A DNA stretch of 64,000 bases from Duganella sp. OV510 (lineage in GTDB: Bacteria; Pseudomonadota; Gammaproteobacteria; Burkholderiales; Burkholderiaceae_D): NCBI RefSeq assembly GCF_900100205.1, contig NZ_FNEQ01000002.1:556046-620045 (forward strand), given 5' to 3'. The notes beneath the pieces were generated by a model. That model made no database searches. It was not told the DNA's origin and saw nothing but the letters and a program-made list of their open reading frames with translations. Positions 9,755 through 19,019 of this stretch are shown here, piece after piece (position 1 is the stretch's first letter; every line of letters starts with the position of its first letter). The translations under genes and the position numbers were made by a program.

Positions 9755-12059
9755 CGTAGTCGGTATAGGCCGGCTGGGTCGCGTGGGCGCGTTCGCCGGC
9801 AAAGCGCAGCAGCTCGTCCGGCGGGATCGGCCGCGCGATGTGATAGCCCTGCAGGTAGTGGCAGCCCATCTTTTCCAGGATGGCTGCCTGACCCTCGGTC
9901 TCGACGCCCTCGGCCACCAGTTGCAGGCCCAGGCTGTGTCCCATGGCGATGATGGCGTGCACCAGGCTGTTGCTGCGCTCGCTATGCTCGATATCCATGA
10001 CAAAGGCGCGGTCGATCTTCAGCGTGTTGAGGTGGAACTGGGTCAGGTAGCTGAGCGACGAGTAGCCGGTACCGAAATCGTCCAGCGAAATGCCGACGCC
10101 CAGCGCGCGCAACTGCGCCAGCACGGTTTGCACATTGGCTGTGTCCTCGATCAGCACGCGCTCGGTCATTTCCAGTTCCAGCTGGTGCGGTGACAGGCCA
10201 TTCTGGATCAGCGCCTGCGACACCAGCGTGACAAACTGCGGATCGGCTAGTTGCCAGGCAGAGACGTTGATGCTGATCGTCACATCGTCCAGCACGCTTT
10301 TCTTCCACGCGCCCAGCTGACGGCAGGCCTGCTCCAGCACCCAGGTGCCGAGCGCGATGATCATGCCGCTGTCTTCCGCCACCGGGATGAAACGGTCCGG
10401 CGTTACCTGCCCCAGCAGCGAACTATTCCAGCGCAGCAGCGCCTCCACCTTGGTCAGCTTGCCGGAATGGGCATTGGTGATGGCCTGGTAGACCAGGTAG
10501 AACTCGTTGGCCTCGATGGCGCCGCGCAAGGCGCCGTCGATGACCAGTCCATCCTTGGCGACCGCGTTCATGGCATCGTGGAAGATGCGCTGCTCGCCGC
10601 GGCCGGCTTTCTTGGCCTCGTACATGGCGATGTCGGCGTTGCGTATCAGCGTGTCGCTGTCGTGGCCGTGCTGCGGATAGTAGGCGATGCCGATGCTGGC
10701 CGTCACGCTCAAGGCGTGATAGGACACTTCAAAACCCTTGGCCATGGCGGCGATGATTTCGTTGGCGCAATCAGTGGCCATCCACTCGGCGCTGTCGCGC
10801 GCCAGGTCGGGGATGATGACGATGAATTCATCGCCACCGAAGCGGGCCAGCACATCGTCCGGACGCAGCAGGCTGTGCAGGCGGCTGGCGGCGCTGCGCA
10901 GCAGTTCGTCGCCAGCAGCATGCCCGAAGGAATCGTTGACGCGCTTGAACTTGTCCAGATCGATGAACAGCACGGCGCACTCGCGGCCCTTGCTAGCGGC
11001 TTTCTCAACTTCCTGGGCCAGGCGGGTCGACAGGGCGTGACGGTTGAAGCAGCCGGTCACCGGGTCGATGCGGGCGGCCTGGTACAGCAAATCATCCTTC
11101 TTCTTGCGTTCGCTGACGTCCAGCAGCTGTACCAGACAGTACAGTTGTCCGCGTTCGATGTATGGTGAGCCAAGCAGTTCGACCGGCAGGCGGTTGCCAT
11201 TGCGCAGATTCAATATTGCCGTATCGGCAATGGGATACTGCACGCCCTCGGCTTCGAAGCGCTGGAAATACTGGTCGGCCATGTCGCGGGTCAGGCCCGG
11301 CAGCAGGTCGGAACTATGCAAGCCGATGAGTTCCTGGGCGTTGTTAAATCCCAGCAATTTTGCACAACGTTCATTGGCGACGTGGATGTAGCCACGCCGG
11401 TCGCGTATCAGAAAACCGTGGCTGAGGCTGTCGATGGTGTGGGCATATCGCTGCTGGATTTCATCCTGAACCGCGTAGATCAGGCCCAGCATCGACAGCA
11501 TCTTGAGCACGCTGGTGCCAACAAACCAGATGCCATACATTTCCGGACTGAGGCTGGCGGCAGTTAATAAATTAAATCCGCCGCGCAGTATCAATGTCAG
11601 GCCAAGCAGGCGATAACGATTATGTACACTGGCCAGGCGTGAGCCTATCCATAACATCACCAGACCCAGCGCGGAGGCGCTGCCAGGCACCAGCCAAGTA
11701 TTATTAGTCCACCATAAAAAATAGAATACGCCGCTGCAAATTAAAACGCCCGGCGCCAGCCAGCGCATATGGCTGCGACGCAAGCGACCGATAAAGAACT
11801 GCATGCCGGCCCAATAGCCAGCCATGCCGACGGTTAAAAACAGCGCGCATAAATATAATTGCCACTGCAAAGAAACCAGATTACCAGCCTTGAACCACAC
11901 CACCCCGCCGGCCATTACTGATAATTGGCCAGCACCCCAGAATAGTGCATGCTTTTCCTTACGCTGCATCAGCCAAAGGAAAATCAATAACACGCTTAAT
12001 ATTGCGTCGGCGGTAAATTCCACCACCATGGCGGTGAGGTAGCTCGGATCTGCGCTCAT
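9747..12059 (-). CDS. 7TM-PAS-GGDEF-EAL protein (c-di-GMP synthesis/hydrolysis)
   Basis: 770 residues. The N-terminal ~230 residues form about seven membrane helices (a MASE-like sensor). A PAS domain follows (~240-355), then GGDEF with intact RFGGDEF near residue 407 and EAL with KVEALLRW near 536. Further EAL residues are visible (SINVSAWQLAD, ELEMTERVLIED, DDFGTGYSSLSYL, KIDRAF). Both catalytic domains look complete, so it could be a cyclase, a phosphodiesterase, or switch between them. Its stop overlaps the small exported-protein gene tail to tail. Confidence 0.92.
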   Translation of the reverse strand: MSADPSYLTAMVVEFTADAILSVLLIFLWLMQRKEKHALFWGAGQLSVMAGGVVWFKAGNLVSLQWQLYLCALFLTVGMAGYWAGMQFFIGRLRRSHMRWLAPGVLICSGVFYFLWWTNNTWLVPGSASALGLVMLWIGSRLASVHNRYRLLGLTLILRGGFNLLTAASLSPEMYGIWFVGTSVLKMLSMLGLIYAVQDEIQQRYAHTIDSLSHGFLIRDRRGYIHVANERCAKLLGFNNAQELIGLHSSDLLPGLTRDMADQYFQRFEAEGVQYPIADTAILNLRNGNRLPVELLGSPYIERGQLYCLVQLLDVSERKKKDDLLYQAARIDPVTGCFNRHALSTRLAQEVEKAASKGRECAVLFIDLDKFKRVNDSFGHAAGDELLRSAASRLHSLLRPDDVLARFGGDEFIVIIPDLARDSAEWMATDCANEIIAAMAKGFEVSYHALSVTASIGIAYYPQHGHDSDTLIRNADIAMYEAKKAGRGEQRIFHDAMNAVAKDGLVIDGALRGAIEANEFYLVYQAITNAHSGKLTKVEALLRWNSSLLGQVTPDRFIPVAEDSGMIIALGTWVLEQACRQLGAWKKSVLDDVTISINVSAWQLADPQFVTLVSQALIQNGLSPHQLELEMTERVLIEDTANVQTVLAQLRALGVGISLDDFGTGYSSLSYLTQFHLNTLKIDRAFVMDIEHSERSNSLVHAIIAMGHSLGLQLVAEGVETEGQAAILEKMGCHYLQGYHIARPIPPDELLRFAGERAHATQPAYTDYAI

Positions 12060-12168
12060 CAGCGTTGGCGCCGAGTGGCGCGGCTTAATTTGACCTTGCC
12101 ATTGTAAGCCGAACTCATCAGATCATGCCAACAATTAGCATATACCCGCCATTTTTGAGCATACCTCC

Positions 12169-12774
12169 CTAGAGAAACAACGAAATGGCGAGGCTCCACA
12201 TGACGATGGCGATAATGCCGTCCAAAATCCGCCAGGCATTGGGGCGCGCGAATACCGGCGTCAAATAGCGTGCGCCCAAACCCAGGCTGCTAAACCATAC
12301 CGCCGATGCCAGCATGGCGCCCAGGGCAAAATACAGCCGACCATTGCCTGGCTGCTGGCCGCCAATCGAACCTAATAGCACCACGGTGTCCAGATAAACA
12401 TGGGGATTTAAAAGGCTGAATGCCAGCATCGCTGCGACGACTTTCTTGCGGTCTGGCTCAGTATTATTATCTTTGGTCACCAGGGCTGATGGATGCATCG
12501 CCGAACGCGCGGCACGCAATCCATACCAGAATAAAAATCCAGCACCGCCAATCTTTATCCAGAATAAAAGCACAGGTGCTTCAGTAATCAGTTTTCCCAT
12601 GCCTGCCACGCCTGCGCCAATCAATGCGACATCGCAAATAATACAAATGGCGATGCAGGTAAAAACAAATTCACGTTTTAACGCCTGTCTCAGCAAATAA
12701 GCGTTTTGTGAACCGATGGCAACTATCAGGCTGCCGCCGAGTCCGATACCTTTCAAAAAAGCAGTGCCTTCCAT
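12169..12774 (-). CDS. argO: LysE/ArgO-family basic amino-acid exporter
   Basis: 201 residues, about six membrane helices, with the family's N-terminal IAIGSQNAYLLRQAL-like segment (here VAIGSQNAYLLRQALKRE) and the central LLNPHVYLDTVVLLGS signature. ArgO/LysE exports arginine, lysine or toxic analogues across the inner membrane. It is divergent from an ArgP/LysG-type LysR regulator, the standard arrangement, in which the regulator senses basic amino acids and switches on the exporter. AT content is higher than in neighbouring genes. Confidence 0.9.
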   Translation of the reverse strand: MEGTAFLKGIGLGGSLIVAIGSQNAYLLRQALKREFVFTCIAICIICDVALIGAGVAGMGKLITEAPVLLFWIKIGGAGFLFWYGLRAARSAMHPSALVTKDNNTEPDRKKVVAAMLAFSLLNPHVYLDTVVLLGSIGGQQPGNGRLYFALGAMLASAVWFSSLGLGARYLTPVFARPNAWRILDGIIAIVMWSLAISLFL

Positions 12775-12823
12775 GGCTTTCTCCGAACGAAAAACGCCAG
12801 ATTACGGCCCGCGCAAAGATAAG

Positions 12824-12829
12824 TATAAT
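12824..12829 (+). promoter_or_regulatory. -10-like element of the argP-type gene
   Basis: TATAAT in the AT-rich 86-bp divergent region between the exporter and its regulator, 31 bp before the regulator start. No clear -35 was seen, as often in activator-dependent or autoregulated promoters. Confidence 0.4.
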
Positions 12830-12860
12830 TAATATTATTTGCCAAATATTAGGTGAGCTA

Positions 12861-13745
12861 ATGAGCCGCGTGGACTACCGGGGACTGGCCGCACTGGACG
12901 CGGTGATCGATTATGGCAGCTTTGACAAGGCCGCAGCCGCCTTGTCGATCACCCAGTCGGCGGTGTCGCAACGCATCCGCATGCTGGAAAACAGCGCCGG
13001 CGAATTGCTGATCGTGCGCAGCCAGCCGCCCTCGCCGACCGAAGCCGGCCAACGCCTGATCGCCCATTACCGCCAGGTGCGGCTGCTGGAATCGGCGCTG
13101 GACAAGCGCCCCGGCGACAGCGGCGCACCGGCCGAAATCGCCATCGCGGTGAATGCCGACAGCGCCGCCACTTGGCTACAGGAAGCCGTCACGCCCCTGA
13201 TGAGCGACGGCAACTGCATGCTGCACATCCGCCTGGATGATCAGGATCACACACTGACCATGCTGCGCGAAGGCCGGGTAGTCGGCTGCGTCACCAGCGA
13301 AACCGCGCAGGTGCCCGGCACCACCGTCACCTCGCTGGGCACGATGCGGTATGTATGTGTGGCCAGCCCGGCCTTTGCCACGCGCTGGTTCCCGGACGGC
13401 ATGACAGCGCAGGCTGTCCAGCGCGCACCGGCGCTGAATTTCGACCGCAAGGACATGCTGCAAACCCGCTTCATCGCCCAGCGCACCGGCTACACCGGCC
13501 GCTATCCCCATCATGCGCTGTCCAGTTCGGAAGGATATGTGCGTTTTATCGAAGCAGGCCTGGGCTATGGCATGCTGCCGACGCAGCAATGCGAACGCCA
13601 GCTACGGGACGGCACACTGATCGACCTGGCGCCAGGCGCCTGGCTGGATGTGCCGCTGGTATGGCATATGTGGGATATCCAGACACCGTTCACGCGCGCA
13701 TTGTCGGATAATCTGATCGCTACTGCGCGCAAATGGCTGCTTTAG
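12861..13745 (+). CDS. argP: ArgP/IciA/LysG-type LysR transcriptional regulator
   Basis: 294 residues. N-terminal winged helix (ALDAVIDYGSFDKAAAAL, then TQSAVSQRIRML) is typical of ArgP/LysG, which begin reading Leu-x-x-Ala-Val-x-x-x-Gly-Ser-Phe. The C-terminal part is a periplasmic-binding-protein-like effector domain. Start ATG 12861 follows AGGTGAG; a longer frame from 12708 would cross the divergent promoter. It should activate the divergent exporter gene in response to Lys/Arg. The stop overlaps the convergent methyltransferase by 4 bp (13742-13745). Confidence 0.88.
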   Translation: MSRVDYRGLAALDAVIDYGSFDKAAAALSITQSAVSQRIRMLENSAGELLIVRSQPPSPTEAGQRLIAHYRQVRLLESALDKRPGDSGAPAEIAIAVNADSAATWLQEAVTPLMSDGNCMLHIRLDDQDHTLTMLREGRVVGCVTSETAQVPGTTVTSLGTMRYVCVASPAFATRWFPDGMTAQAVQRAPALNFDRKDMLQTRFIAQRTGYTGRYPHHALSSSEGYVRFIEAGLGYGMLPTQQCERQLRDGTLIDLAPGAWLDVPLVWHMWDIQTPFTRALSDNLIATARKWLL

Positions 13746-14803
13746 CTACCTAATTCCTCGCGCGCCCGCGTTTCCCACGCCTCCACGTCAGGCTGGTGCA
13801 GGTAGCGCGTCTCGGCCGCCGGCTCGCTCATCGGCGGGCCAACACGCCGGTAAATCATGACGCTGGTCCACGACAAGGTGCCTGGCGGATGTGATTCCAG
13901 CAATTGGAAAGCAGGATGACGGATGGAATAGGTGGTAGTGGTTACCACCGCCCCTTCCGGAAGTTCGCGCGCCAGCTTGTTGCTGAGCGCATCCATCAGC
14001 GGTCCGAAGCAGGTGCTATACAGGAAAACCAGGCTGGCACCGCGCAGGTCCACCTTGAACATATCGTTTTCGATGAAGACGATGCGCGCGCCCAATTCCA
14101 GCAGATGGCGGCCATTCACCGTGATACCGGTTGGCAGCCGCAGCGGCGTCTCCGGTTTCAGCGGTTCGGACAAGGCTTCCAGCCCCTGGCGGGTCAGCGT
14201 CAGCACGCGCACCAGGCGCTCCTGCGCCAGCCGGTGCCGGTAATTCATCAACTCCACGCCGATGCAGCGGGTGAACGGGAAGCTCAGCGCGGCGGTCATC
14301 ACCACCTTGCCCAGCCCACTGCCGAGATCGACCATGATGCCGCCCGGCGCCAGATAAGCCTTGACCGCGTCGAAATAGTTTTCCAGCTCGAAGCGTTGCA
14401 TTTCGCCGTAGATCAGCCCACCCTCCTGGATCAGCCAGTGATGGATTTCATCGTCGGAAATCTCTTCCAGCTGGCGGAAGGACGGCAGCGGCGCCAGCTT
14501 GGGCAACATGCCCATCGGCTGGATGCTGGCCGGCAGCGTGCCGACCATCACGCTCAGATGCGGGCGCAGGCGCTGCAACAGATAATCGTGACGCGCCGGC
14601 CTTTCCATGCAGGCGCGCAACGCATAGCCAATTTCCAGGAAAGGCATGAAAGGCGAATCCGGCGTCAGTTCCAGCGTCGGACGGGCATGCGACTCGCCAC
14701 CCTGTATGCTTTGCAGCAGCGCTTCGAAAATATCGGCCGGCTGGCGGACGCGCTGCACCGGTGTGGCAGGAAGGTTTACTGTACGGAAGGTCGTGCTATT
14801 CAT
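13742..14803 (-). CDS. DOT1-like SAM-dependent methyltransferase
   Basis: 353 residues. The core (~130-320) has a Rossmann methyltransferase fold with motif I VDLGSGLGKVVMTAAL preceded by YGEM, then GVELMNYRHRLAQE, FIENDMF, and FLYSTCFGPLMDAL with EGAVVTTTTYSI. The order YGE(T/M) - DLGSG - GVE - FGP - W(T) matches eukaryotic DOT1 histone-lysine methyltransferases (YGET, DLGSGVGQV, GVEK, NNFAFGPEVD, final SWT). The N-terminal ~120 residues are unassigned. Its bacterial target is unknown; there are no nucleosomes, so a DNA-binding, ribosomal or other lysine-rich protein is plausible. It overlaps the argP-type gene tail to tail. Confidence 0.72.
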   Translation of the reverse strand: MNSTTFRTVNLPATPVQRVRQPADIFEALLQSIQGGESHARPTLELTPDSPFMPFLEIGYALRACMERPARHDYLLQRLRPHLSVMVGTLPASIQPMGMLPKLAPLPSFRQLEEISDDEIHHWLIQEGGLIYGEMQRFELENYFDAVKAYLAPGGIMVDLGSGLGKVVMTAALSFPFTRCIGVELMNYRHRLAQERLVRVLTLTRQGLEALSEPLKPETPLRLPTGITVNGRHLLELGARIVFIENDMFKVDLRGASLVFLYSTCFGPLMDALSNKLARELPEGAVVTTTTYSIRHPAFQLLESHPPGTLSWTSVMIYRRVGPPMSEPAAETRYLHQPDVEAWETRAREELGS

Positions 14804-14846
14804 CGGAACGAGGATTGCATCTCCCGACTTTTTTGTAAATAGAACA

Positions 14847-15212
14847 TCACGCCGGGCGCAACGGTTTTAGCATCTTTACAACATCATCATAGTGGGCCTG
14901 CCAGCCGGAGTCGGCCAATTTGGGCGCGCACACCGGACAGACGGCGAAGGGGTCGCAGTCATGCTGCAACTCGGTGTAGTAGCGGCCAATGACCGGCTTG
15001 CCGGCATACGAGTCGGTCATCACCGGGCGCGCCTTCAGCGACGGCTTGGCGATGGCCGGCACGAAATCGGCGCCGCCGGGTGGCAGCCAGCGGGCGAAGG
15101 CGCCGGCGTCCTTCCCTTCCGGCACGTACCAGGACTTGCGCTCATTGTTCCAGCGCGCGCCGAGCGCCTTGGCTTCATCTTTTTCCGCGAACGGCACTTT
15201 TAAAAACATCAT
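14847..15212 (-). CDS. DUF5710-domain protein
   Basis: 121 residues. The N-terminal ~45 residues (LKVPFAEKDEAKALGARWN, then KSWYVPEG) match DUF5710, a small domain often found on primases and mobile-element proteins that is thought to bind nucleic acid. The rest holds a CPVC pair and no recognised domain. It stands alone between the methyltransferase and a GNAT gene. Confidence 0.75.
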   Translation of the reverse strand: MMFLKVPFAEKDEAKALGARWNNERKSWYVPEGKDAGAFARWLPPGGADFVPAIAKPSLKARPVMTDSYAGKPVIGRYYTELQHDCDPFAVCPVCAPKLADSGWQAHYDDVVKMLKPLRPA

Positions 15213-15273
15213 TTGAAATCACTCCGCGACAGCAAGATTGTCATTTTACTGGCTGGCGCTTATATTGGCCTAT

Positions 15274-15729
15274 ATGAACCGCATACACCGCGCCACCGGC
15301 GCCGACCTGGACCACGCCCGCCAGCTGCTGCACGAGTATTTCGACGCCGTTAACGTCGTGTTGCGCGACGATGACGACGCCATCCGGGCTTTTCTCAACG
15401 ATGCCAGCTCTGCCATGTGGATCGCCTACGTCGACCACGTACCTGCAGCCTGCGTGGCCATGCGGCCGCTGGCCGGCATCGCCGGCGCCACCGAATGCAA
15501 GCGGCTGTATGTGCAACCCGCCTTCCGCCGCCTCGGCCTGGCCGAATTACTGATGGCTGCGCTGGAAAGCCATGCGGCGCAGGATGGCCATGAGACCGTC
15601 TACCTTGACACCAAGGACGACCTGATCGGCGCCATCAAGCTGTACGACCGGCTCGGCTACGAGCGCTGCGCACGCTATAACGACAACCCTCAAGCCACCA
15701 TCTTCATGCGCAAGCGCTGCGCGCTATGA
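15274..15729 (+). CDS. GNAT-family N-acetyltransferase
   Basis: 151 residues. The GNAT acetyl-CoA loop is visible as CKRLYVQPAFRRLGLAELLM (consensus Q/R-x-x-G-x-G/A), followed by the beta-5/alpha-4 region VYLDTKDDLIGAIKLYDRLG. Start ATG 15274 is chosen because the domain begins there (IHRATGADLD); an earlier in-frame ATG at 15238 only adds a short hydrophobic run. Substrate unknown. It ends 12 bp before the next gene, probably one transcript. Confidence 0.85.
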   Translation: MNRIHRATGADLDHARQLLHEYFDAVNVVLRDDDDAIRAFLNDASSAMWIAYVDHVPAACVAMRPLAGIAGATECKRLYVQPAFRRLGLAELLMAALESHAAQDGHETVYLDTKDDLIGAIKLYDRLGYERCARYNDNPQATIFMRKRCAL

Positions 15730-15741
15730 GAAAATGGCGGC

Positions 15742-16389
15742 ATGCCTACTATTGAACCTCTGACCCTCACGCTGGCCGAACTGGCCGGACGCTGGAACCT
15801 TAGCCCGCAGCAGGTGCTGGAATCGCCCCACGCGCTGCCGATGTATTTCTACTTCGACGGCCTGGTGTTCGACTTCAACGACAAATGGCACCGCGCCAAT
15901 GGCGACGCCAGCGTGCTGCAAACACTGGAGCAACACAAGACCCGGCTGGGCACGCTGGAAATCGACTTGCAGCGCCAGGCCATGCACAAGCGCGGCCTGC
16001 TGAAACTGACGCAATGGGAAGAAGCGCTGAGCGATGACGAGCTGCAAAGCCAGCAAGCGGAAGCCGACCGCCTCACCGAAGAAATCGCCTATCTGAGCGC
16101 GCAGCTGAAGCAGCGCGCCGAAGAACGCCAGCGCCGCGTGCGCAACGGCCTGCTGCGCGCCGCGCCGCGCACGCTGAACGACATCGCCCAGCGCGGCCAG
16201 ACGCGCTTCCCGCAATTCGCCTATATGCCGCACACACCGAATCCACCTGCCGGCGACCAACCCGCCATCAGCGAAGGCGCCGTGGTCGCGATGGAAGACG
16301 GCTTCCCGCTGAAAGAAACCCTGGACGTGGCCGACCTGGTGGTGGCGATGCTGGACGTGCGCTCAGCAGAGCAACGCGGGGCGGACTAG
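15742..16389 (+). CDS. Hypothetical protein with central coiled coil
   Basis: 215 residues, no family recognised. The N-terminus (LTLAELAGRWNLSPQQVLE) looks like a small HTH-type or sensor helix pair. Residues ~70-135 are a charged coiled coil rich in Glu, Gln and Arg. The C-terminal ~50 residues are low complexity followed by a hydrophobic helix. Codon use and GC match the neighbours, so the gene is probably real. It follows the GNAT gene by 12 bp. Confidence 0.65.
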   Translation: MPTIEPLTLTLAELAGRWNLSPQQVLESPHALPMYFYFDGLVFDFNDKWHRANGDASVLQTLEQHKTRLGTLEIDLQRQAMHKRGLLKLTQWEEALSDDELQSQQAEADRLTEEIAYLSAQLKQRAEERQRRVRNGLLRAAPRTLNDIAQRGQTRFPQFAYMPHTPNPPAGDQPAISEGAVVAMEDGFPLKETLDVADLVVAMLDVRSAEQRGAD

Positions 16390-16412
16390 CCGCCCGCGCT
16401 GTCGAGGATTGC

Positions 16413-17519
16413 TTACGCCAGCACGATCCGTTTCTGCTCGCGCGCCGAGCGGTACACCGCCTCGATGATACGGATATCGCGCAAGCCCTCTTCGCCGGCG
16501 ACGATCGGCTCCTTGTTATTGATGATGCACTGTGACAGGTGATCCAGCTGTCCAGCCCACTGGGTCTTGCCTGGTCCCGGCGGCGGATCGACCTGCTTGC
16601 TGCGGTCCTGGCCTACCCACAGCTTGTTGCCGTCGTAGCGCGTACCAGGCTCCAGGTCGATGCGGCCCTTGTCGCCCATCAGCAGGATATGGTTCTGGTT
16701 GGCGCTGTACATCGACATGCAGGAACCGATAACCCCGGACGGGAATTCCAGCTGGAATTCGATCATGTCCTCCACTTCCTTGAAGCGTGGATCGTTGCGG
16801 TCCGTGGTTTCCTTGGCGTAGACCGAGATCGGTTCCTCTCCCGTCATATAACGTGCCGCGTTCAGCGCGTAAATGCCGATATCCATCATCGAACCGCCGC
16901 CAGACATGGCCTTCTTCAAGCGCCAGGCGTTCGGATTGCCGGCGGTGAAGCCGTGCTCGGAGCGGAAATAGCGCAGCTTGCCGATCGCCCCTGAACGCGC
17001 CAGACGAACTGCTTCCAGATTATGCGCCTCGAAGTGGCAGCGGTAACCGATCATCAGCTTCTTGCCGGCCTTCTTGCAGGCGGCGATCATCGCCTCGCAC
17101 TCTTTCGACGACACCGCCATCGGCTTCTCGCACATCACGTGCTTGCCGGCCTGGGCGGCGCGGATGGTGTACTCGGCATGCATCGACACCGGCAGGCAGA
17201 CGTAGACGATATCGATCTCTGGATTGTCCTTGATGCTATCGAAATTCTTGTAATCGTAGATGCCGGTCTCCGGCACGCCATACTCGGCCGCCACGCGCCT
17301 GGCCTTGGCCGGGTCGCCGCTGACCAGCGCCACCAGCTTGCTGTGCTCGCAGTTCTTAAACTGCGGAATGATAATCCCCAGTCCATAACCGCCCAGCCCG
17401 ACAATCGCGTAGCCCAGCTTGCGCCCGGCTGGCGCCGCCATCGCCGGCAGTCCCACCGCCGTCGCCGTGATAGCGCTACCAGCAGCAATCACCAGCCCGC
17501 GTCGATTGATATCAATCAT
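16413..17519 (-). CDS. Gfo/Idh/MocA-family oxidoreductase, exported by Tat
   Basis: 368 residues. The N-terminus INRRGLVIAAGSAITATAVG plus AMAAP looks like a twin-arginine signal, so the enzyme is probably periplasmic, like glucose-fructose oxidoreductase. A Rossmann NAD(P) motif follows (AIVGLGGYGLG, ~residue 37), then the family EKP motif (CEKPMAV) and a C-terminal substrate domain (GGGSMMDIGIYALN). A tightly bound NADP would be expected for a periplasmic member. Substrate (a sugar or related polyol) cannot be named. It stands alone. Confidence 0.85.
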   Translation of the reverse strand: MIDINRRGLVIAAGSAITATAVGLPAMAAPAGRKLGYAIVGLGGYGLGIIIPQFKNCEHSKLVALVSGDPAKARRVAAEYGVPETGIYDYKNFDSIKDNPEIDIVYVCLPVSMHAEYTIRAAQAGKHVMCEKPMAVSSKECEAMIAACKKAGKKLMIGYRCHFEAHNLEAVRLARSGAIGKLRYFRSEHGFTAGNPNAWRLKKAMSGGGSMMDIGIYALNAARYMTGEEPISVYAKETTDRNDPRFKEVEDMIEFQLEFPSGVIGSCMSMYSANQNHILLMGDKGRIDLEPGTRYDGNKLWVGQDRSKQVDPPPGPGKTQWAGQLDHLSQCIINNKEPIVAGEEGLRDIRIIEAVYRSAREQKRIVLA

Positions 17520-17705
17520 CTCCTGCTCCTCTTTTTTTGTGGATGTAGCGACAATTTTAGTCTAAGAGCAAGGCAGAAAATCATGGTAACGGAAAATATT
17601 CAAATGCACCCCGCTGTTATCTTATGATCATTGCAAAATAATAAAAATCTAGGGAGAATATGCCCTTCCTGACGTTTTTGTCAGGGCACTGCGGATTTAG
17701 CAACC

Positions 17706-18797
17706 ATGTCTTACCACGTAGAAGTGATCAGCACGTTAGAAGGCCTGGATAACCTTAAGAGTAGATGGCAAGAGTTATGTGCGCAGTTACCTGAAAATAC
17801 CGGATTTTTCTCCACTTATTCCTACCTGCGTCTCTATCTGGAATTCCATCAGCCATCACACTGGATCGTGGCGGCGATTTACAACGGCGACCAATCGGAA
17901 TTACTGGGTATTTTCCCGTTATCGTTTTTCAATATCAAGTCCGAGGGTACGCTCTATCGCGCCTGCAAACCGTTGTCCACGACTTACGCGGCTTACTTCG
18001 ACTTCGCCGTGGTGAGTCATCAGCGGCGGCAGGTCCTGGCCATGCTCAACCTGGTGCTCACCGAACATTTGAAGTGTGACGTAGCACTGCTCGGTCCCTT
18101 GCACGAATCCTCGCCACTGTTCACAGTGCTGCTACAGGATATGTCCCGGGATCAGTTGAAAATTATCGGCAACCCAGACTCGCTAAGTGAAATCGAAACC
18201 CGAGGGCAATCCTTTGATGCCTATTTCCGTCGCAAAAAATCGCTGACCTTGCCAGCGGCGCGCTACGAGGAGCGGCGTCTGCGCAGGATGGGCGAGGTGG
18301 ACATCCGGGTGGGCGATCACAGCGATGAACTGGCAGCCATTGTGCTGGAGCTATGCGGTAGAAATGAGGAGCAGTTCTCTGAAATTAACTACTATCGCCA
18401 GCATCCCGAATGGAAAGACTACCTGGCTATGCTGGCGTGCCAGCTCGTGCCGCAGGGTTTGGCGGAAGTATCGACCTTGCGCTTCAACGGTCGGGTGATT
18501 GCATCGGCGCTGTGCTTCCTCCAACCAGGCCGGCGCTCACTGTACCTGGCCGCTTACGATCAGAAATTTGCCCGTCACTCGCCGTCCAAAGTGCTGCTGG
18601 CGCACATGCTGAAGCAATCGTTCGACGAAAAAAGTGTGTTCTGCTTTGGCACGGGTGACTACCAATACAAGCGCGACTGGAGCCAGTCGCTGGGCGAGAC
18701 CCGTATTCCTGTCATTTATTTCAATGACAAAGCCCGTCAAGGATTGGATAAAGACTTGGTATTGGCAAAGCTAGGTCGCTATCTGCGCCTCCACTAA
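17706..18797 (+). CDS. BioF2/CelD-type GNAT acetyltransferase
   Basis: 363 residues of the double-GNAT fold seen in CelD/BcsL and FemAB-like proteins. The C-terminal half carries the typical FNGRVIASALCFLQPGR strand pair, then LYLAAYDQKFARHSPSKVLL and FCFGTGDYQYKRDWSQ. Members transfer acyl or aminoacyl groups, often in exopolysaccharide or cell-wall modification. Its coding sequence ends 18 bp before the ancestral tRNA terminator at 18815-18846, so it is the first gene outside the island on the left. A small GC-rich hairpin (about 17658-17692) precedes it. Confidence 0.75.
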   Translation: MSYHVEVISTLEGLDNLKSRWQELCAQLPENTGFFSTYSYLRLYLEFHQPSHWIVAAIYNGDQSELLGIFPLSFFNIKSEGTLYRACKPLSTTYAAYFDFAVVSHQRRQVLAMLNLVLTEHLKCDVALLGPLHESSPLFTVLLQDMSRDQLKIIGNPDSLSEIETRGQSFDAYFRRKKSLTLPAARYEERRLRRMGEVDIRVGDHSDELAAIVLELCGRNEEQFSEINYYRQHPEWKDYLAMLACQLVPQGLAEVSTLRFNGRVIASALCFLQPGRRSLYLAAYDQKFARHSPSKVLLAHMLKQSFDEKSVFCFGTGDYQYKRDWSQSLGETRIPVIYFNDKARQGLDKDLVLAKLGRYLRLH

Positions 18798-18814
18798 CGA
18801 TGCTGTTCGTAGCG

Positions 18815-18846
18815 CAAAAAATAATAGCTGCTCAAGAGCAGCTATT
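18815..18846 (-). terminator. Ancestral tRNA terminator, now stranded at the left island edge
   Basis: On the minus strand a 10-bp stem (18823-18832 with 18837-18846, loop CAAG on the plus strand) is followed by a run of T (complement of AAAAAAT at 18815-18821). It lies just beyond the duplicated tRNA 3' half, so before integration it would have terminated the tRNA transcript. Confidence 0.75.
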
Positions 18847-18852
18847 GAAAGA

Positions 18853-18898
18853 TGGTAGGCCCTCGCGGAGTCGAACCGCGCACCAAAGGATTATGAGT
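18853..18898 (-). repeat. Left attachment-site copy: 46-bp duplicate of the tRNA 3' half
   Basis: Identical over 46 nt to 31850-31895, which is the 3' half of the intact tRNA gene, from the CCA end through the T-arm to the anticodon loop. The upstream half of the tRNA is missing here, so it is not a functional tRNA but an att site left by integration. Confidence 0.9.
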
Positions 18899-19019
18899 TA
18901 TTTGCCGCCTGATATTTAATTATTTTATCCTTATTTTTCAAATACTTAGCCAATACAAATTTGCACATAGGCTTCGCACACAGAGCTTATGTGCACGCGC
19001 TCTGCACACGGTTTCAGGG

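Noticed and set aside
18853..18898. A second tRNA gene
   Set aside because: Only the 3' half is present; the acceptor 5' strand and D-arm are missing.
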